This document shows, piece by piece, positions 8,611 through 16,952 of a stretch of DNA of 64,000 bases. Under the pieces are notes generated by a model. The model did not search any database and was not told where the DNA came from. It saw only the letters and a list, made by a program, of their open reading frames with translations. This stretch comes from CAWDXG01 sp963822115. Lineage in GTDB: Bacteria; Myxococcota_A; Polyangia; Polyangiales; Polyangiaceae. The stretch lies in the NCBI GenBank assembly GCA_963822115.1, contig CAWGGM010000020.1, positions 1 to 64,000 of the forward strand, in the 5' to 3' direction. Made by a program: the position numbers and the translations under genes. The first letter of the stretch is position 1. The number at the start of each line of letters is the position of its first letter.

Positions 8611-8742
8611 CTACATGAGTGCCTTGAGGAAACCAGCACAATCCGTGCCTGTTGGAACTCCGGGCTCCTGCCATCCGTCATAGACGTGATGTCGGGGGCG
8701 GGCGGACCATCGAAGCTTGGGTTCTCGTCGGAGGGAGTGAAC

Positions 8743-9579
8743 ATGCAGCAGCCGCCTGGAGGATATGGACCGCCGCCTTCCCAACAGTACGGCCAGCCGC
8801 CACAGCAGCAGTATGGCGCGCCGGGCTACGGCCCACCGGGATATCCGCCACAGGGCTATGCGCCCCAGGAGAAGAACTCGAGCGCGACGATATCGATGTG
8901 GCTCGGGCTAGGCTCGATCCTCTGCTGGTTGACCGGCGTCCCCGCGATGATCGTGGGGATGATGGCGAAGAACCAGATCAAGGCGCAGCCGAACCGCTAC
9001 ACCAACAGCGGCAACGCGACCATCGGCATCGTGTTCGGTGCCATCGGCACGGTTCTTCTAATCGGGTGGGGGCTGTCGGTGATCCTACTCGGGAGCGATT
9101 CCGATGCGACCAGCACGGCGAGCGCTAGCACCGGCGGTTCGACCAAGGCTGGCGGTTCGACCAAGACGGCTGCCAACGAAGCCAAACCAGCGGCCGAGAC
9201 TCCGGCACCCGCGGCAACGCCGCACGAGGAGAAGCCTACCTACATCTCGGAGTCGTGCTACCAGCTGTCCACGAAGTTCGGGACGAGCTCGAAGCTATCG
9301 GACCTCCAGAAGGAAGAAGCCTGGAAGAGCTACAAGGGCAAGCTCTTCAAGTGGAATCTAGAGATCACCGAGGTGAGTTCCGGCTTCCTGGGTGGCTTCA
9401 CGGTGCAGGCGAAGTGCTCGCCAAGGTCACCGTCGCTCGTGCAGGACATCCAGATCGACTACGACGACGATGCCAAGCCGATGGTGATGAAGCTCGAAAA
9501 GGGCAGCACCTACACGCTAACGGGGAAGCTGACGAACACGTCCACGCTGTTCGGGCTCGGAGCTGACGGAATGCCGTGA
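8743..9579 (+). CDS. Membrane protein with Pro/Gln-rich N-terminus, two TM helices and OB-fold-like domain
   Basis: The start at ATG 8743 follows GGAGGGAGTGAAC. Residues 1-45 are a Gly/Tyr/Pro/Gln-rich tract. Two hydrophobic helices follow (about residues 48-75 and 90-115, DUF4190-like), then an Ala/Thr/Ser linker. A C-terminal domain begins near residue 165 (SDLQKEEAWKSYKGKLFKWN, GFTVQAKC, LEKGSTYTLTGKL), which resembles the tRNA_anti-like OB-fold found in exported proteins. Topology suggests a cytoplasmic Pro-rich tail and an exported OB domain. No partner gene is obvious; the following DNA is the degraded nuclease locus. Confidence 0.65.
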   Translation: MQQPPGGYGPPPSQQYGQPPQQQYGAPGYGPPGYPPQGYAPQEKNSSATISMWLGLGSILCWLTGVPAMIVGMMAKNQIKAQPNRYTNSGNATIGIVFGAIGTVLLIGWGLSVILLGSDSDATSTASASTGGSTKAGGSTKTAANEAKPAAETPAPAATPHEEKPTYISESCYQLSTKFGTSSKLSDLQKEEAWKSYKGKLFKWNLEITEVSSGFLGGFTVQAKCSPRSPSLVQDIQIDYDDDAKPMVMKLEKGSTYTLTGKLTNTSTLFGLGADGMP

Positions 9580-9611
9580 GGGCCGCGCGAGGGCAACGGG
9601 CGGGCTCAATC

Positions 9612-9767
9612 CCCCAGATATCGCTCCCCCACAGCTCTCGCCCATTATCCCGCGCCGGCCCGGTCCAGCGCATCCAGCACCCGCTCCAGCGTCCACGTCC
9701 CGAACGTCGCCGCGTCGCGCAGACATGAGCGATAGCTCTCCACAGCGGAGCTCACGACGCGGTTGCC
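9612..9767 (-). pseudogene. C-terminal fragment of the PGN_0703-like nuclease (paralogue of 15960-16865)
   Basis: This stretch is nearly identical to 15985-16140, which encodes the last 55 or so residues of the intact minus-strand nuclease (NRIVSSAVDSYRSC, DAATFGTWTLEGVLDALDRA). Here the gene stops being recognisable at about 9767, where sequence of the divergent neighbour starts. It is one side of a deletion derivative. Confidence 0.65.
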
Positions 9768-10097
9768 TGCTCGCGCTCCGCACGGACGCCGGTCGCTGCA
9801 CGCCGGTGGTCATCGAGCTGAAGAACCACCGGTTGCTGAATCGGCTCGAGGAGCAGATAAGTGGCTACTCCGCCTTGATCAACGAGCACCCGCGCGAGTT
9901 CCAGAACCTGTTCGAGGCGGTGCTCGGTGAGCCGGCGCGCTTCGACGCTCCGGCGGAGAAATGGATCGTCTGGCCCGCCGACGGGGACGGACCGGATCGT
10001 CGCGAGGGGGAGCTCGCGCGCGACCGAGATCCGCGTGGTCGGGTATCGCGAGGTCGACGGCGGGTACGAGTTCACGGCGGGCGACGCCAGCGCCTAG
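9768..10097 (+). pseudogene. C-terminal fragment of the PD-(D/E)XK protein (paralogue of 16953-17732)
   Basis: Translation gives LALRTDAGRCTPVVIELKNH, YSALINEHPREFQNLFEAVL, EKWIVWPADGDGPD. After a frameshift near 10020 it gives EIRVVGYREVDGGYEFTAGD and a TAG at 10095-10097. This closely parallels residues 150-259 of the intact protein at 16953, keeping the (D/E)LK part of the active site but lacking the first 150 residues. The upstream start region (ATG 9725) is from the other nuclease's antisense. Repeat A1 begins 8 bases after the stop. Confidence 0.65.
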
Positions 10098-10105
10098 CTT
10101 TCCAG

Positions 10106-10216
10106 CGTGGGGCCCCCGGCCGGGCGCAGCCCGGCCTTGGCGGGCCCGCGCCGCGCGCAGCGCGAAGCGCGAGCACGGCGCACCGTGCAGCGTCGCGCCC
10201 ACGTGGGGGCACCCCA
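10106..10216 (+). repeat. Repeat A, copy 1 (full length)
   Basis: GC-rich palindromic element opening GCGTGGGGCCCCCGGCCGGG, with a GCCCGGCC..GGCGGGCCC core, then GCGCGAAGCGCGAGCACGG, and closing GTGGGGGCACCCCA. It starts 8 bases after the stop at 10097. It belongs to the family described under the copies at 13778, 14985, 19023 and 19984. Confidence 0.8.
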
Positions 10217-10263
10217 CCACCCAGGGCTCACCCCACCGCCCGTCCCGGCGCTCTTCCCCGTGG

Positions 10264-10335
10264 AGCAAACATCCGCGCCGCCAGCTCCGGCAGCAGCAGC
10301 ACGTCCTCGGCGTTGTGCTCCAGCAGGGGCGTGAA
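10264..10335 (-). pseudogene. Possible RNase H-like exonuclease, C-terminal scrap
   Basis: Minus-strand translation reads FTPLLEHNAEDVLLLPELAA. The HN..DVL pattern is the usual end of DEDD-type ribonuclease H-like exonuclease proteins. Only about 24 residues are present, with no upstream part, so this is a remnant at best. Confidence 0.25.
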
Positions 10336-10379
10336 CCTCCCTTCCGCTCCCATCCCAGCCTCGAGTACTCTCACGCACC

Positions 10380-13300
10380 GTGATCTGCCCCTTCTGCACC
10401 CCGGACACGACGCGCGTGTTCATCGAGGGCGAGCGGGCATTCGCGCTCTGGGATGGCTTTCCCGTGAGTCCCGGGCACGCGCTGATCGTGCCGCGGCGGC
10501 ACGTGGCGGACTGGTTCGCGGCGAGTGCGGAGGAGCAGGCGGAGATCATGCAGCTCGTTCGCGGAGGTGAAGGGCGCCGTCGAGGCGCGCGCCGCGAGCG
10601 AGGGCAAGCCCGTTCCCGATGGCTACAACGTCGGGTTCAACGTGGGCGAGGCCGCGGGACAGACGGTGTTCCACCTGCACGTGCACGTCGTGCCTCGATA
10701 TCGAGGGGACGTGGCGGATCCGCGTGGAGGCGTTCGGCTGGTGATCCCCGAGCGCGGCAACTATCGGTCCGGCAGCTACAAGGCGCTGCCCGGCGATCCC
10801 TGGAACCTCAGGGACAGCCGCGCCGCCCCCACGCTGCGGCCCGCCGCGCTCGAGCCTCCGCCTCCGCGACTTGCGGGCGGGCTCGGCTCCGCGCTGGAGG
10901 GCCCGCTGCTCGACGACCTGGCGCGCGCGCACGAGGTCTTCATCCTGGTCGCGTTCACGCTGCCGAGCGGCGTGGCCATCATCAAGCAGGAGCTCGAGAA
11001 CCTGCTCTTGCGTCGCGGCGGGGAGCTCACGTTCATCACGGGCGACTACCGCGACGTCACCGATCCCCGCGCGCTGCGCGATCTCATGGCGCTCCGGGAA
11101 GCCCATCGGGAACGCTGCCGCGTGTTCGTCTACGAGACCGGCGCCGGTCACTCCTTCCATCCCAAGAGCTACCTGTTCGTGAAGCGCCCCGGGCAGCACG
11201 CTCCGCTGCGCGCGCCGACGAAGGTCGGCTACGTCGGCAGCTCGAACCTCACCAGGACCGCACTCGGAGTGGACGGAGTCGAGTGGAACCTGCGCGTCAC
11301 CGGTGGGGAGACGGACGCTCTCAGGCAGGAGTTCCAGCGCATCCTCGACAGCCCGTCCTGCGAGCCCCTGACCTACGAGTGGATCGAGGAGTACGAGAAG
11401 CGCCGCCAGGCCCCGCTGCCCCCTTCGTGGGCGGGCAACGACCGAGCGCCGGACGTCGAGCTCGAAGAGCAGGCCATCGGACAGAGCGTGCCCCAGGAAG
11501 TCGTCGAGCCCATCACGCCTCGAGAGCTCCAGGCACAAGGCCCTGGTGGCCCTGGCCGACGCGCGTGACGAAGGCGCCCGCGCCGGTGCCGTCGATCTTC
11601 GCCACCGGGCTGGGGAAGACCTACCTGGCGGCGTTCGACTCGGCGGACTTCGAGCGCGTGCTGTTCGTTGCGCACCGGGAAGAGATCCTCCAGCAGGCGC
11701 TGGTCACCTTCCAGCGCGTGCGCCCGGAGGCGACGCTGGGTTTGTACAGCGGCAAGCAGAAGGACCCGCACGCGGATGTCCTGTTTGCCATGGTCCAGAC
11801 GCTCCAAGGCAAGCTGGACGAGTTCGAGCCCAGGCGCTTCGACTACATGGTGGTCGACGAGTTCCACCACGCGACCGCCGACTCGTACCGGAAGGTCATC
11901 GACCACTTCCGCCCCAGCTTCCTGCTGGGTCTCACCGCAACGCCCGACCGCATGGATGGCGCGGACATCCTCGAGCTGTGCGAGGAAAACGAGATCTTCG
12001 AAGCGGGCATCCTGGACGGCATCGAAGAAGGCAGCCTGTGCCGGTTCCACTACTTCGGGATCCCGGATCATGTGGATGTCGGCTCGGCGTGGAAACGCGG
12101 AAAGTTCGACATCACGGCGCTGTCGGAGCTCGTGCGCGTGGAGGAACGAGCCGAGCGCGCGCACGCCGCGTGGGCCGAGCACCGCGGCACCACGGGACGC
12201 ACCCTGGCATTCTGCGTCGACAGGCAGCACGCCGACTTCATGGCCCGTCACTTCAACGACGTGCACGGCGTGCCCAGCGTCGCCGTGCACTCGGGCGAGA
12301 GCAGCGCTCCGCGCGCGACGGCGCTCAAGCAGCTTGCAGCAGGCAAGCTCAAGGTCGTGTTTTCCGTCGACATGTTCAACGAAGGCGTGGACGTCCCCGC
12401 CATCGACACGGTGCTGATGCTGCGCCCCACCGGGCTCGACGACCATCTGGCTGCAGCAGCTGGGGCGCGGGCTGCGCGCCGAGGACGGCAAGAAGCTCCA
12501 GGTGATCGACTTCATCGGCAATCACAAGGGCTTCCGCGCCAACCTCGAGGGGCTCGCGCGCGCGTTCGGGTACAAGCTGGAGGACGGGGCATTGCGTACG
12601 GAGAGCCTCCGGAGTTTCCTTGCGGAGCTGCTCGCCGAGGATGGGAAGACGAACAAGGTCGGCTGCAGCATCGACTTCAAGCTGCAGGAACAGGACGTCA
12701 CGCAGCTGCTGCAGCGCAAGCCGAGCAAGGGGCTGCGAGCGTTCCGCGAGTGGTTCAAGGAGCAGAAGAGCAACGAGAGCAAAACGGCAGGCGGCCGACC
12801 GCGGTCGAGAGCTTCCACGCCGGCTTCGATCCGGGCGACCTGAACAAGAAGCCCGACGGATGGTTCGACCTGCTCCAGAAGCCCGAGTGTTCAAGAAGAG
12901 GAACGCGCTGGAACCCGAGGCCGCCGCGCTTCTGGCGTCTGGACCGTGGGGCGATCTTCTGCGGGACGTCCAGCGTTCGCAGATGAGTCGCAGCTACAAG
13001 ATGGTCACCTTCCTCGCGTGGCTCCGTTCCGGCCTGTTTCCGGAGCCGATCGGCCTCTCGCGCCTCACCGGGGAAGTCGCCGAGCTCGTCAGCGGCCGCC
13101 CCGGCCTCCGGCAGGACTTCTCCGTCGACCCCAGCGACCGCGCCGCGGTTCGAGAAGTCCTGCTCGAAGGCCCGCTCCACTATCTACTCAACAAGGACGA
13201 CGGCATCTCGCGCGCCGTCTCCTTCAAGGACGACCAGCTCCGCTTCAAAACGCCGCCGCCCCCAGACCAAACCGAGCTCCTCGCAGAGCTACTCCGCGAG

Positions 13301-13770
13301 ATCGTCGACTACCGCCTCGCGTGGTACCTCGCGCGCCCACTCAAGGCCGTCCGCCATCGCTTCAGGGACGACACCGGACAGACCATCAACGCGGAGTTCC
13401 AGCTGCTGCAGTCCGACGACGGCTATCAGTTCATCCTCGAGTCGCGGACGCGGCAAAGGCTCCAAGGGCGACCGCAACACCGAGTACTCCCGCGGCCTCG
13501 AGCTCGCACTGCAGCGCCTCCAGAGCGTGGGGGCTACGCTGACCGCAGCCCGCCTGGCCACCAAGGAGAAGCCAGGGCAAGCTCGACCTGCGGGGGTTCG
13601 AACTGCCGCTGACGCTCGACGCTCGGGTTGACTTGAGCGAGCTGAAGACTGCGATCACCCGCGCACAGGGGAAGAACCCCACGCGGCGCATCCTGCTCGC
13701 TATTGGCGGGAATGCGGCGGGGTCGGTGTACGAGCTGCGGCGGGTGGTGCGGGGGACCGTGAAGCGGTAG
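10380..13770 (+). CDS. HIT - PLD nuclease - SF2 helicase (DUF3427-like) fusion, several frameshifts
   Basis: The reading frame is broken about seven times, but consecutive frames join into one protein of roughly 1,100 residues. Residues 1-130 are a HIT domain (MICPFCTPDTTRVFIEGERA, VSPGHALIVPRRH, HxHxH in FHLHVHVVPRY). Residues 150-390 are a phospholipase D-type HKD nuclease (SFHPKSYLFVK, YVGSSNLTRTAL). Residues 390-720 are an SF2 helicase with Walker A (FATGLGKTYLAAF), DEFHH Walker B, LTATPDR, and motif VI QQLGRGLR. The remainder (LASGPWGDLLRDVQR, YKMVTFLAWLR, LLNKDDGISRAVSF) resembles the C-terminal region of PLD-helicase-DUF3427 proteins. PLD-helicase fusions are linked to DNA repair or defence. 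The start is GTG 10380. Repeat A2 follows the stop by 8 bases. Confidence 0.7.
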
Positions 13771-13777
13771 TCGCTGC

Positions 13778-13890
13778 GCGTGGGGCCCCCGGCCGGGCGC
13801 TAGCCCGGCCTTGGCGGGCCCGCGGCGCGCGGAGCGCGAAGCGCGAGCACGGCGCACCGTGGAGCGACGCTGGAGCGTGGGGGCATCCCA
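13778..13890 (+). repeat. Repeat A, copy 2 (full length)
   Basis: It starts 8 bases after the helicase stop TAG (13768-13770) with GCGTGGGGCCCCCGGCCGGG and ends GTGGGGGCATCCCA. The core contains GGGCGCTAGCCC and GGCGGGCCCGC arms able to form a long hairpin. Same orientation as copies 1, 3, 6 and 7. Confidence 0.85.
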
Positions 13891-13974
13891 TGCAAGCAAG
13901 GCAAGCGGGGTGAGATGCACGTGAGGCGTGCGTCCAGGGCGGCTTGCCTCCGCGCGGCTCGCTCGCCGACTGAG

Positions 13975-13998
13975 AACCACTTCGTGTCCGAAGTGGTT
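13975..13998. repeat. Repeat D, copy 1: perfect 10-bp-arm palindrome
   Basis: AACCACTTCG and CGAAGTGGTT form a perfect 10-bp stem with a four-base loop TGTC. Related palindromes built on ACTTCG/CGAAGT occur at 20383, 35291 and 35361, each followed by TTTC or a GGCGGAC motif. Confidence 0.6.
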
Positions 13999-14043
13999 TC
14001 GCGCGGCGCGAAGGGGCTGCGCCGCGTGTCCGATGAGACGCCG

Positions 14044-14150
14044 TGGCCAGATGTCCGCCGCGGTCGCCGAGGTCGATGCGGCTCGCCAGATGTCCGCCAA
14101 GCTCTAGCTCTCGGCGGGTGCGGTCCGACGCGGCGAGCCAGATGTCCGCT
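14044..14150. repeat. Repeat C cluster (CCAGATGTCCGCC motif, three copies)
   Basis: CCAGATGTCCG(C) occurs at 14047, 14086 and 14138, twice preceded by GGCTCG or GGCGAG. A fourth copy lies at 20479 next to repeat D. The 13.9-14.17 kb stretch holds no gene that I can support apart from these repeats. Confidence 0.55.
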
Positions 14151-14171
14151 ACCCGCCGCGCTCCCGCTCCC

Positions 14172-14345
14172 CTACCGCCTCGTGGGGTACAGCGCCCCCT
14201 CGTAGTCGTTCAGCTCCATGTTCTTCACGCTGCGCGCCCAGTGGAGGAACGGGGGGTCGAGGTTCTCGAGCACGTGGTCCGAGTCGGCGAACTCTGCGTG
14301 CTCGGCCACGGCGGCCTGGATGGCGTTGGGGAAGCGCAGCCTGCA
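14172..14345 (-). pseudogene. C-terminal fragment of a small conserved protein (paralogue of 15479-15811)
   Basis: Minus-strand translation gives FPNAIQAAVAEHAEFADSDH then NLDPPFLHWARSVKNMELND and EGALYPTRR at the stop. This matches the last 60 or so residues of the intact protein at 15479 in order and length. The upstream half is replaced by repeat B1, which begins about 14348, so the gene was truncated where the repeat now lies. Confidence 0.6.
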
Positions 14346-14347
14346 CC

Positions 14348-14461
14348 GGGTGGCGGTCGCCGCCGGCGCGACGGCGGTTCGCCACCTCGTGCGCGGAGGC
14401 AACCGTGCGTGATCACTTCAACGAGACAGTGGCATTGGCGTTGCTCTGGGCTGGGGCCATG
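14348..14461 (+). repeat. Repeat B, copy 1
   Basis: It opens with a palindrome of GGGTGGCGGTCGCCGCCGGCG and GGCGGTTCGCCACC arms and continues to GGGCTGGGGCCATG. It aligns over about 114 bases with 19147-19260. Both copies lie just upstream of antitoxin genes (hicB here). Confidence 0.7.
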
Positions 14462-14512
14462 ACCCCGAAGATATCCAAGGGCGCCGCAGGGCGTGCGCGC
14501 TACAATGCAGGC

Positions 14513-14746
14513 GTGAGCGCGACCGGACGCAGCTACAACGTGGTGCTCGAGCCTGATCCCGATGGCGGCTACGTCGCCGTGGTGCCGGCATTCCCGGGCT
14601 GCTACAGCCAGGGCGACACGGTGGAAGAGGCGCTGGCCGGCGCGCGCGAGGCCATCGAGCTCACCATCGAGGACATGGAAGCCGCCGGCGAGCCCATCCC
14701 CGATCCGGCGGGCGAAGTCGTACACAAGGTCGCCATCGGGAGCTAG
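14513..14746 (+). CDS. hicB: HicB-family antitoxin
   Basis: A 77-residue protein from GTG 14513 reads MSATGRSYNVVLEPDPDGGY then VAVVPAFPGCYSQGDTVEEA and ALAGAREAIELTIEDMEAAG. This is the partial RNase H-like HicB fold (PDGGYxVxxPxxPGCxxxGxTxxEA). HicB binds and neutralises HicA and usually autoregulates the operon. The gene precedes hicA by two bases, the reversed order seen in many hicBA pairs. A TACAAT hexamer at 14501-14506 could be the -10 box; if so the GTG would lie at the transcript start (leaderless). Flanked by repeat B upstream and repeat A downstream. Confidence 0.88.
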   Translation: MSATGRSYNVVLEPDPDGGYVAVVPAFPGCYSQGDTVEEALAGAREAIELTIEDMEAAGEPIPDPAGEVVHKVAIGS

Positions 14747-14748
14747 GC

Positions 14749-14979
14749 GTGCCGAAGCTCCCTCGCGTCTCGGGGCGAGAGGCTGCGCGTGCGTTCGAGG
14801 CTCTCGGCTACGAGATCGTCCGTCAGCGCGGTAGCCACCTCCGGCTCCGGGATTCGGATGGTGCCCGCCGATCGCTGACGGTCCCTGATCACGGCGAGCT
14901 CAAGACGGGCCTGCTGCGACGGCTGATCCGCGACGCGGGCGTGAGCGTGGACGAGTTCATCGAGCTGTTGGGGCGGTAG
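14749..14979 (+). CDS. hicA: HicA-family mRNA interferase toxin
   Basis: A 76-residue protein from GTG 14749, two bases after hicB. It reads MPKLPRVSGREAARAFEALG, YEIVRQRGSHLRLRDSDG, TVPDHGELKTGLLRRLIRDA. This is the dsRBD-like HicA fold with the catalytic His in RGSHLRL and the conserved VPxH. The toxin cleaves RNA when free of HicB. No frameshift is visible, so the pair looks functional. Repeat A3 begins 6 bases after the stop. Confidence 0.88.
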   Translation: MPKLPRVSGREAARAFEALGYEIVRQRGSHLRLRDSDGARRSLTVPDHGELKTGLLRRLIRDAGVSVDEFIELLGR

Positions 14980-14984
14980 CAGTC

Positions 14985-15099
14985 GCGTGGGGCCCCCGGC
15001 CGGGCGCTAGCCCGGCCTTGGCGGGCCCGCGGCGCGCGCAGCCCGGAACGGGCGAGCACGGCGCAGCGTGGAGCGACGTGGGAGCGTGGGGGCATCCCA
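14985..15099 (+). repeat. Repeat A, copy 3 (full length)
   Basis: Six bases after the hicA stop; opens GCGTGGGGCCCCCGGCCGGG and closes GTGGGGGCATCCCA. A short perfect palindrome AGCCTGC-GA-GCAGGCT follows at 15099-15114. Downstream the repeat meets the truncated DUF5615-like gene. Confidence 0.85.
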
Positions 15100-15118
15100 G
15101 CCTGCGAGCAGGCTAGTC

Positions 15119-15165
15119 GGGCGTACGCCGCGCGTGCCGAGGTTCTCGTCGAGCTTGAACTTCAC
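15119..15165 (-). pseudogene. DUF5615-like (PIN-like) toxin, N-terminal stub
   Basis: From GTG 15165, overlapping the DUF433 stop by GTGA, the frame reads VKFKLDENLGTRG and then runs into unrelated sequence next to repeat A3. MKFxLDENL is the usual start of DUF5615 PIN-like toxins, which pair with DUF433 antitoxins. Only the first 13 codons are left. Confidence 0.5.
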
Positions 15166-15413
15166 GCCGACTTGTCGACGGGCACGTCCACGAAGCGTTC
15201 GCGCGCCATCTCCGCCCCGTAGGCGATGCACGCAAGGACGTTGGCTTCTTCCAGCCCGGGGTAGTTGTCGAGCACCGCCTGGACGCTCTCGCCGCTAGCC
15301 AGCAGATCCAGGATCATCGACACCCAGATCCGGTGCCCGCGGATACACGGCTTCCCGAAGCAGATCTCCGGATCGATCACGATCCGGTGGAGCAGCTCGT
15401 CGCGCGTCGGCAT
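15162..15413 (-). CDS. DUF433 antitoxin-like protein, copy 1
   Basis: An 83-residue protein from ATG 15413 reads MPTRDELLHRIVIDPEICFG, KPCIRGHRIWVSMILDLLAS, GESVQAVLDNYPGLEEANVL. This is the DUF433 winged-helix fold (P.I..GKPxIRGxRIxV...L..LA.G.....L...YP.L). DUF433 proteins are antitoxin-like partners of DUF5615 PIN-fold toxins. The stop overlaps a stub of such a toxin (15119-15165), so the antitoxin survives alone. A nearly identical second copy is at 20605-20856. Confidence 0.85.
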   Translation of the reverse strand: MPTRDELLHRIVIDPEICFGKPCIRGHRIWVSMILDLLASGESVQAVLDNYPGLEEANVLACIAYGAEMARERFVDVPVDKSA

Positions 15414-15478
15414 GGCTTGAAGGTAGCACATGGCGGGAGTCCGGTCGGGCCTGGCCCCCGCCGCGCCCCCGCTCCCAC

Positions 15479-15811
15479 CTACCGCCTCGTGGGGTACAGC
15501 GCCCCTTCGAAGTCGTTCAGGTCCATGTTCTTGACGGTGCGCGCCCAGTGGAGGAACGGGGGATCGAGTCGGGTCAGGACGTGGTCCGCGTCGGCATACT
15601 CCCCGATCTCGGCCTGGGCAGACTTGACTGCATTGGGCACGGAGTCGGGGTAGGTGGCGAGGTATTCCTTCGCGGCGGCTTCGTAGGGGGCGAGCGGCAT
15701 TCCCGTCACCTTGTTCTTCGGCACGCGCAGGAACAGGAACTCGGTCAGGATCGCTTCCCACGAGTAGTCGGCGAGACCGAGCGACTTCTTCTTCTTCCTC
15801 TTCCTGCTCAT
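15479..15811 (-). CDS. Small conserved protein of unknown function
   Basis: A 110-residue protein from ATG 15811 starts with a Lys/Arg run (MSRKRKKKKSLGLADYSWEA) and continues ILTEFLFLRVPKNKVTGMPL, LDPPFLHWARTVKNMDLNDF, EGALYPTRR. No known domain was recognised. The basic start suggests nucleic-acid or nucleoid contact (inference). A truncated paralogue at 14172-14345 keeps the same C-terminal 60 residues, so the family has been copied within the island. The closely packed DUF433 gene lies downstream on the same strand. Confidence 0.6.
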   Translation of the reverse strand: MSRKRKKKKSLGLADYSWEAILTEFLFLRVPKNKVTGMPLAPYEAAAKEYLATYPDSVPNAVKSAQAEIGEYADADHVLTRLDPPFLHWARTVKNMDLNDFEGALYPTRR

Positions 15812-15907
15812 GGGGTATCTCCGCAAAGGAAGAGACCCGGAACGGGCGCCCCGACGAGCCTCTCGACGGTACTATGTCGCGGGGCGCGGCGGATTTGAGC
15901 TCGACGA

Positions 15908-15988
15908 GCGTGGGGCCCTCGGCCGGCGCGCGCGCAGCGGAGCGAGCACGGCGCACCGTCTAGCGACGCGCCACGCGGGGGGCATCCA
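15908..15988 (+). repeat. Repeat A, copy 4 (short form)
   Basis: Opens GCGTGGGGCCCTCGGCCGGC, lacks most of the central palindrome, and ends GCGACGCGCCACGCGGGGGG then CATCC. The minus-strand nuclease gene at 15960-16865 reads into it and takes its last codons and stop codon (CTAG) from the repeat. Confidence 0.7.
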
Positions 15989-16865
15989 GGTATCGCTCCC
16001 GCACCGGTCCCGCCCACTGTCCAGCCCCCGCTCGGTCCAGCGCATCCAGCACCCCCTCCAGCGTCCACGTCCCGAACGTCGCCGCGTCGCGCAGACACGA
16101 TCGGTAGCTGTCCACCGCCGAGCTGACGATGCGGTTGCCTGTGGGATACAGCACGATGAAGCTGCCGTGGTCGTAGCCGGAGTGCGGGTCGAGCAGCAGG
16201 CTGCAGGCGAGGAGGTGGTCGCGCCAGAGCTGCTCCAGGGGGCGGACGCGGAGGCGGGGTAGGCGGTCGCTGTGGAAGATGGCCATGTCGCGGGCGATCT
16301 CGTCGTAGCGGGGGCGGTGGCGCGCCTCGGGCACGTCGAGGTTCTCGACGTACTTGACCTCGATGCCGAGGAAGGCGCGCGCGGCGCCGAGCTGGTAGTC
16401 GACGAACACGTCGAAGGCGGAGCCGTCGGCGGTGAACCTGGGGTTGCCGCGCCCGGGCGAGTGCTCGAACTCGATGCCCGTGACGCGGACGGGCTCGCCG
16501 ACGAGCTCGGCGATGACGCGCGAGGCGAGGTCGAGATCGAGCTTCAGCTCGGCGAACAGGTTGAAGCAGAGCGGCTGCGACGAGAGCAGGTCGTTGTAGA
16601 TCCGGGGCGCGCGGTAGAGCTTGTCGCCGTGCTGGAGCTCGGCTCGAAGCGTGGCGCGGATGTTGTCGGTCAGGTAGTTGGCGAGCGTTTCCCGGGCGAA
16701 GGGCATGGCCAGCCGGGAGCCCAGCTCGCGTCCGCGGTGCTTGCCAACCGGAAGGCCCTTGGCCTCGCGCCACAGCGCCTGGTGGAGCCGCGCCTCGCGC
16801 TGGAAGGCGTTGTCGCTCGGGACGAGCGCGTGATGGGCGGCCAGGATGTCGTTGCTGGTGGGCAC
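15960..16865 (-). CDS. PGN_0703-like PD-(D/E)XK putative restriction endonuclease
   Basis: A 301-residue protein from GTG 16865 (MPTSNDILAAHHALVPSDNA). The middle part reads GIEFEHSPGRGNPRFTADGS, AFDVFVDYQLGAARAFLGIE, VKYVENLD. D (in FDVFVDY) and E-x-K (in GIEVKY) give a PD-(D/E)XK active site. The flanking style (SDNAFQREARLHQALWRE, LCFNLFAEL) matches PGN_0703-type putative restriction endonucleases. It is divergent from the second nuclease-like gene at 16953, with an 87-base shared promoter region. The C-terminus (RYLDAPRVARR) lies inside repeat A4. A 3' fragment of a paralogue lies at 9612. Confidence 0.72.
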   Translation of the reverse strand: MPTSNDILAAHHALVPSDNAFQREARLHQALWREAKGLPVGKHRGRELGSRLAMPFARETLANYLTDNIRATLRAELQHGDKLYRAPRIYNDLLSSQPLCFNLFAELKLDLDLASRVIAELVGEPVRVTGIEFEHSPGRGNPRFTADGSAFDVFVDYQLGAARAFLGIEVKYVENLDVPEARHRPRYDEIARDMAIFHSDRLPRLRVRPLEQLWRDHLLACSLLLDPHSGYDHGSFIVLYPTGNRIVSSAVDSYRSCLRDAATFGTWTLEGVLDALDRAGAGQWAGPVRERYLDAPRVARR

Positions 16866-16952
16866 GCTGTCACGAGTATGCCGTAATCGCGGTCAGCGGG
16901 ACTGACAGCCAAGGTCAGGTCGGGCTTGTCGCCGAGGCCTGCCGGGTCGACC

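Noticed and set aside
13580..13620. tRNA-like GGTTCGAAC sequence
   Set aside because: It lies inside the helicase gene and no acceptor, D or anticodon stems can be folded around it.
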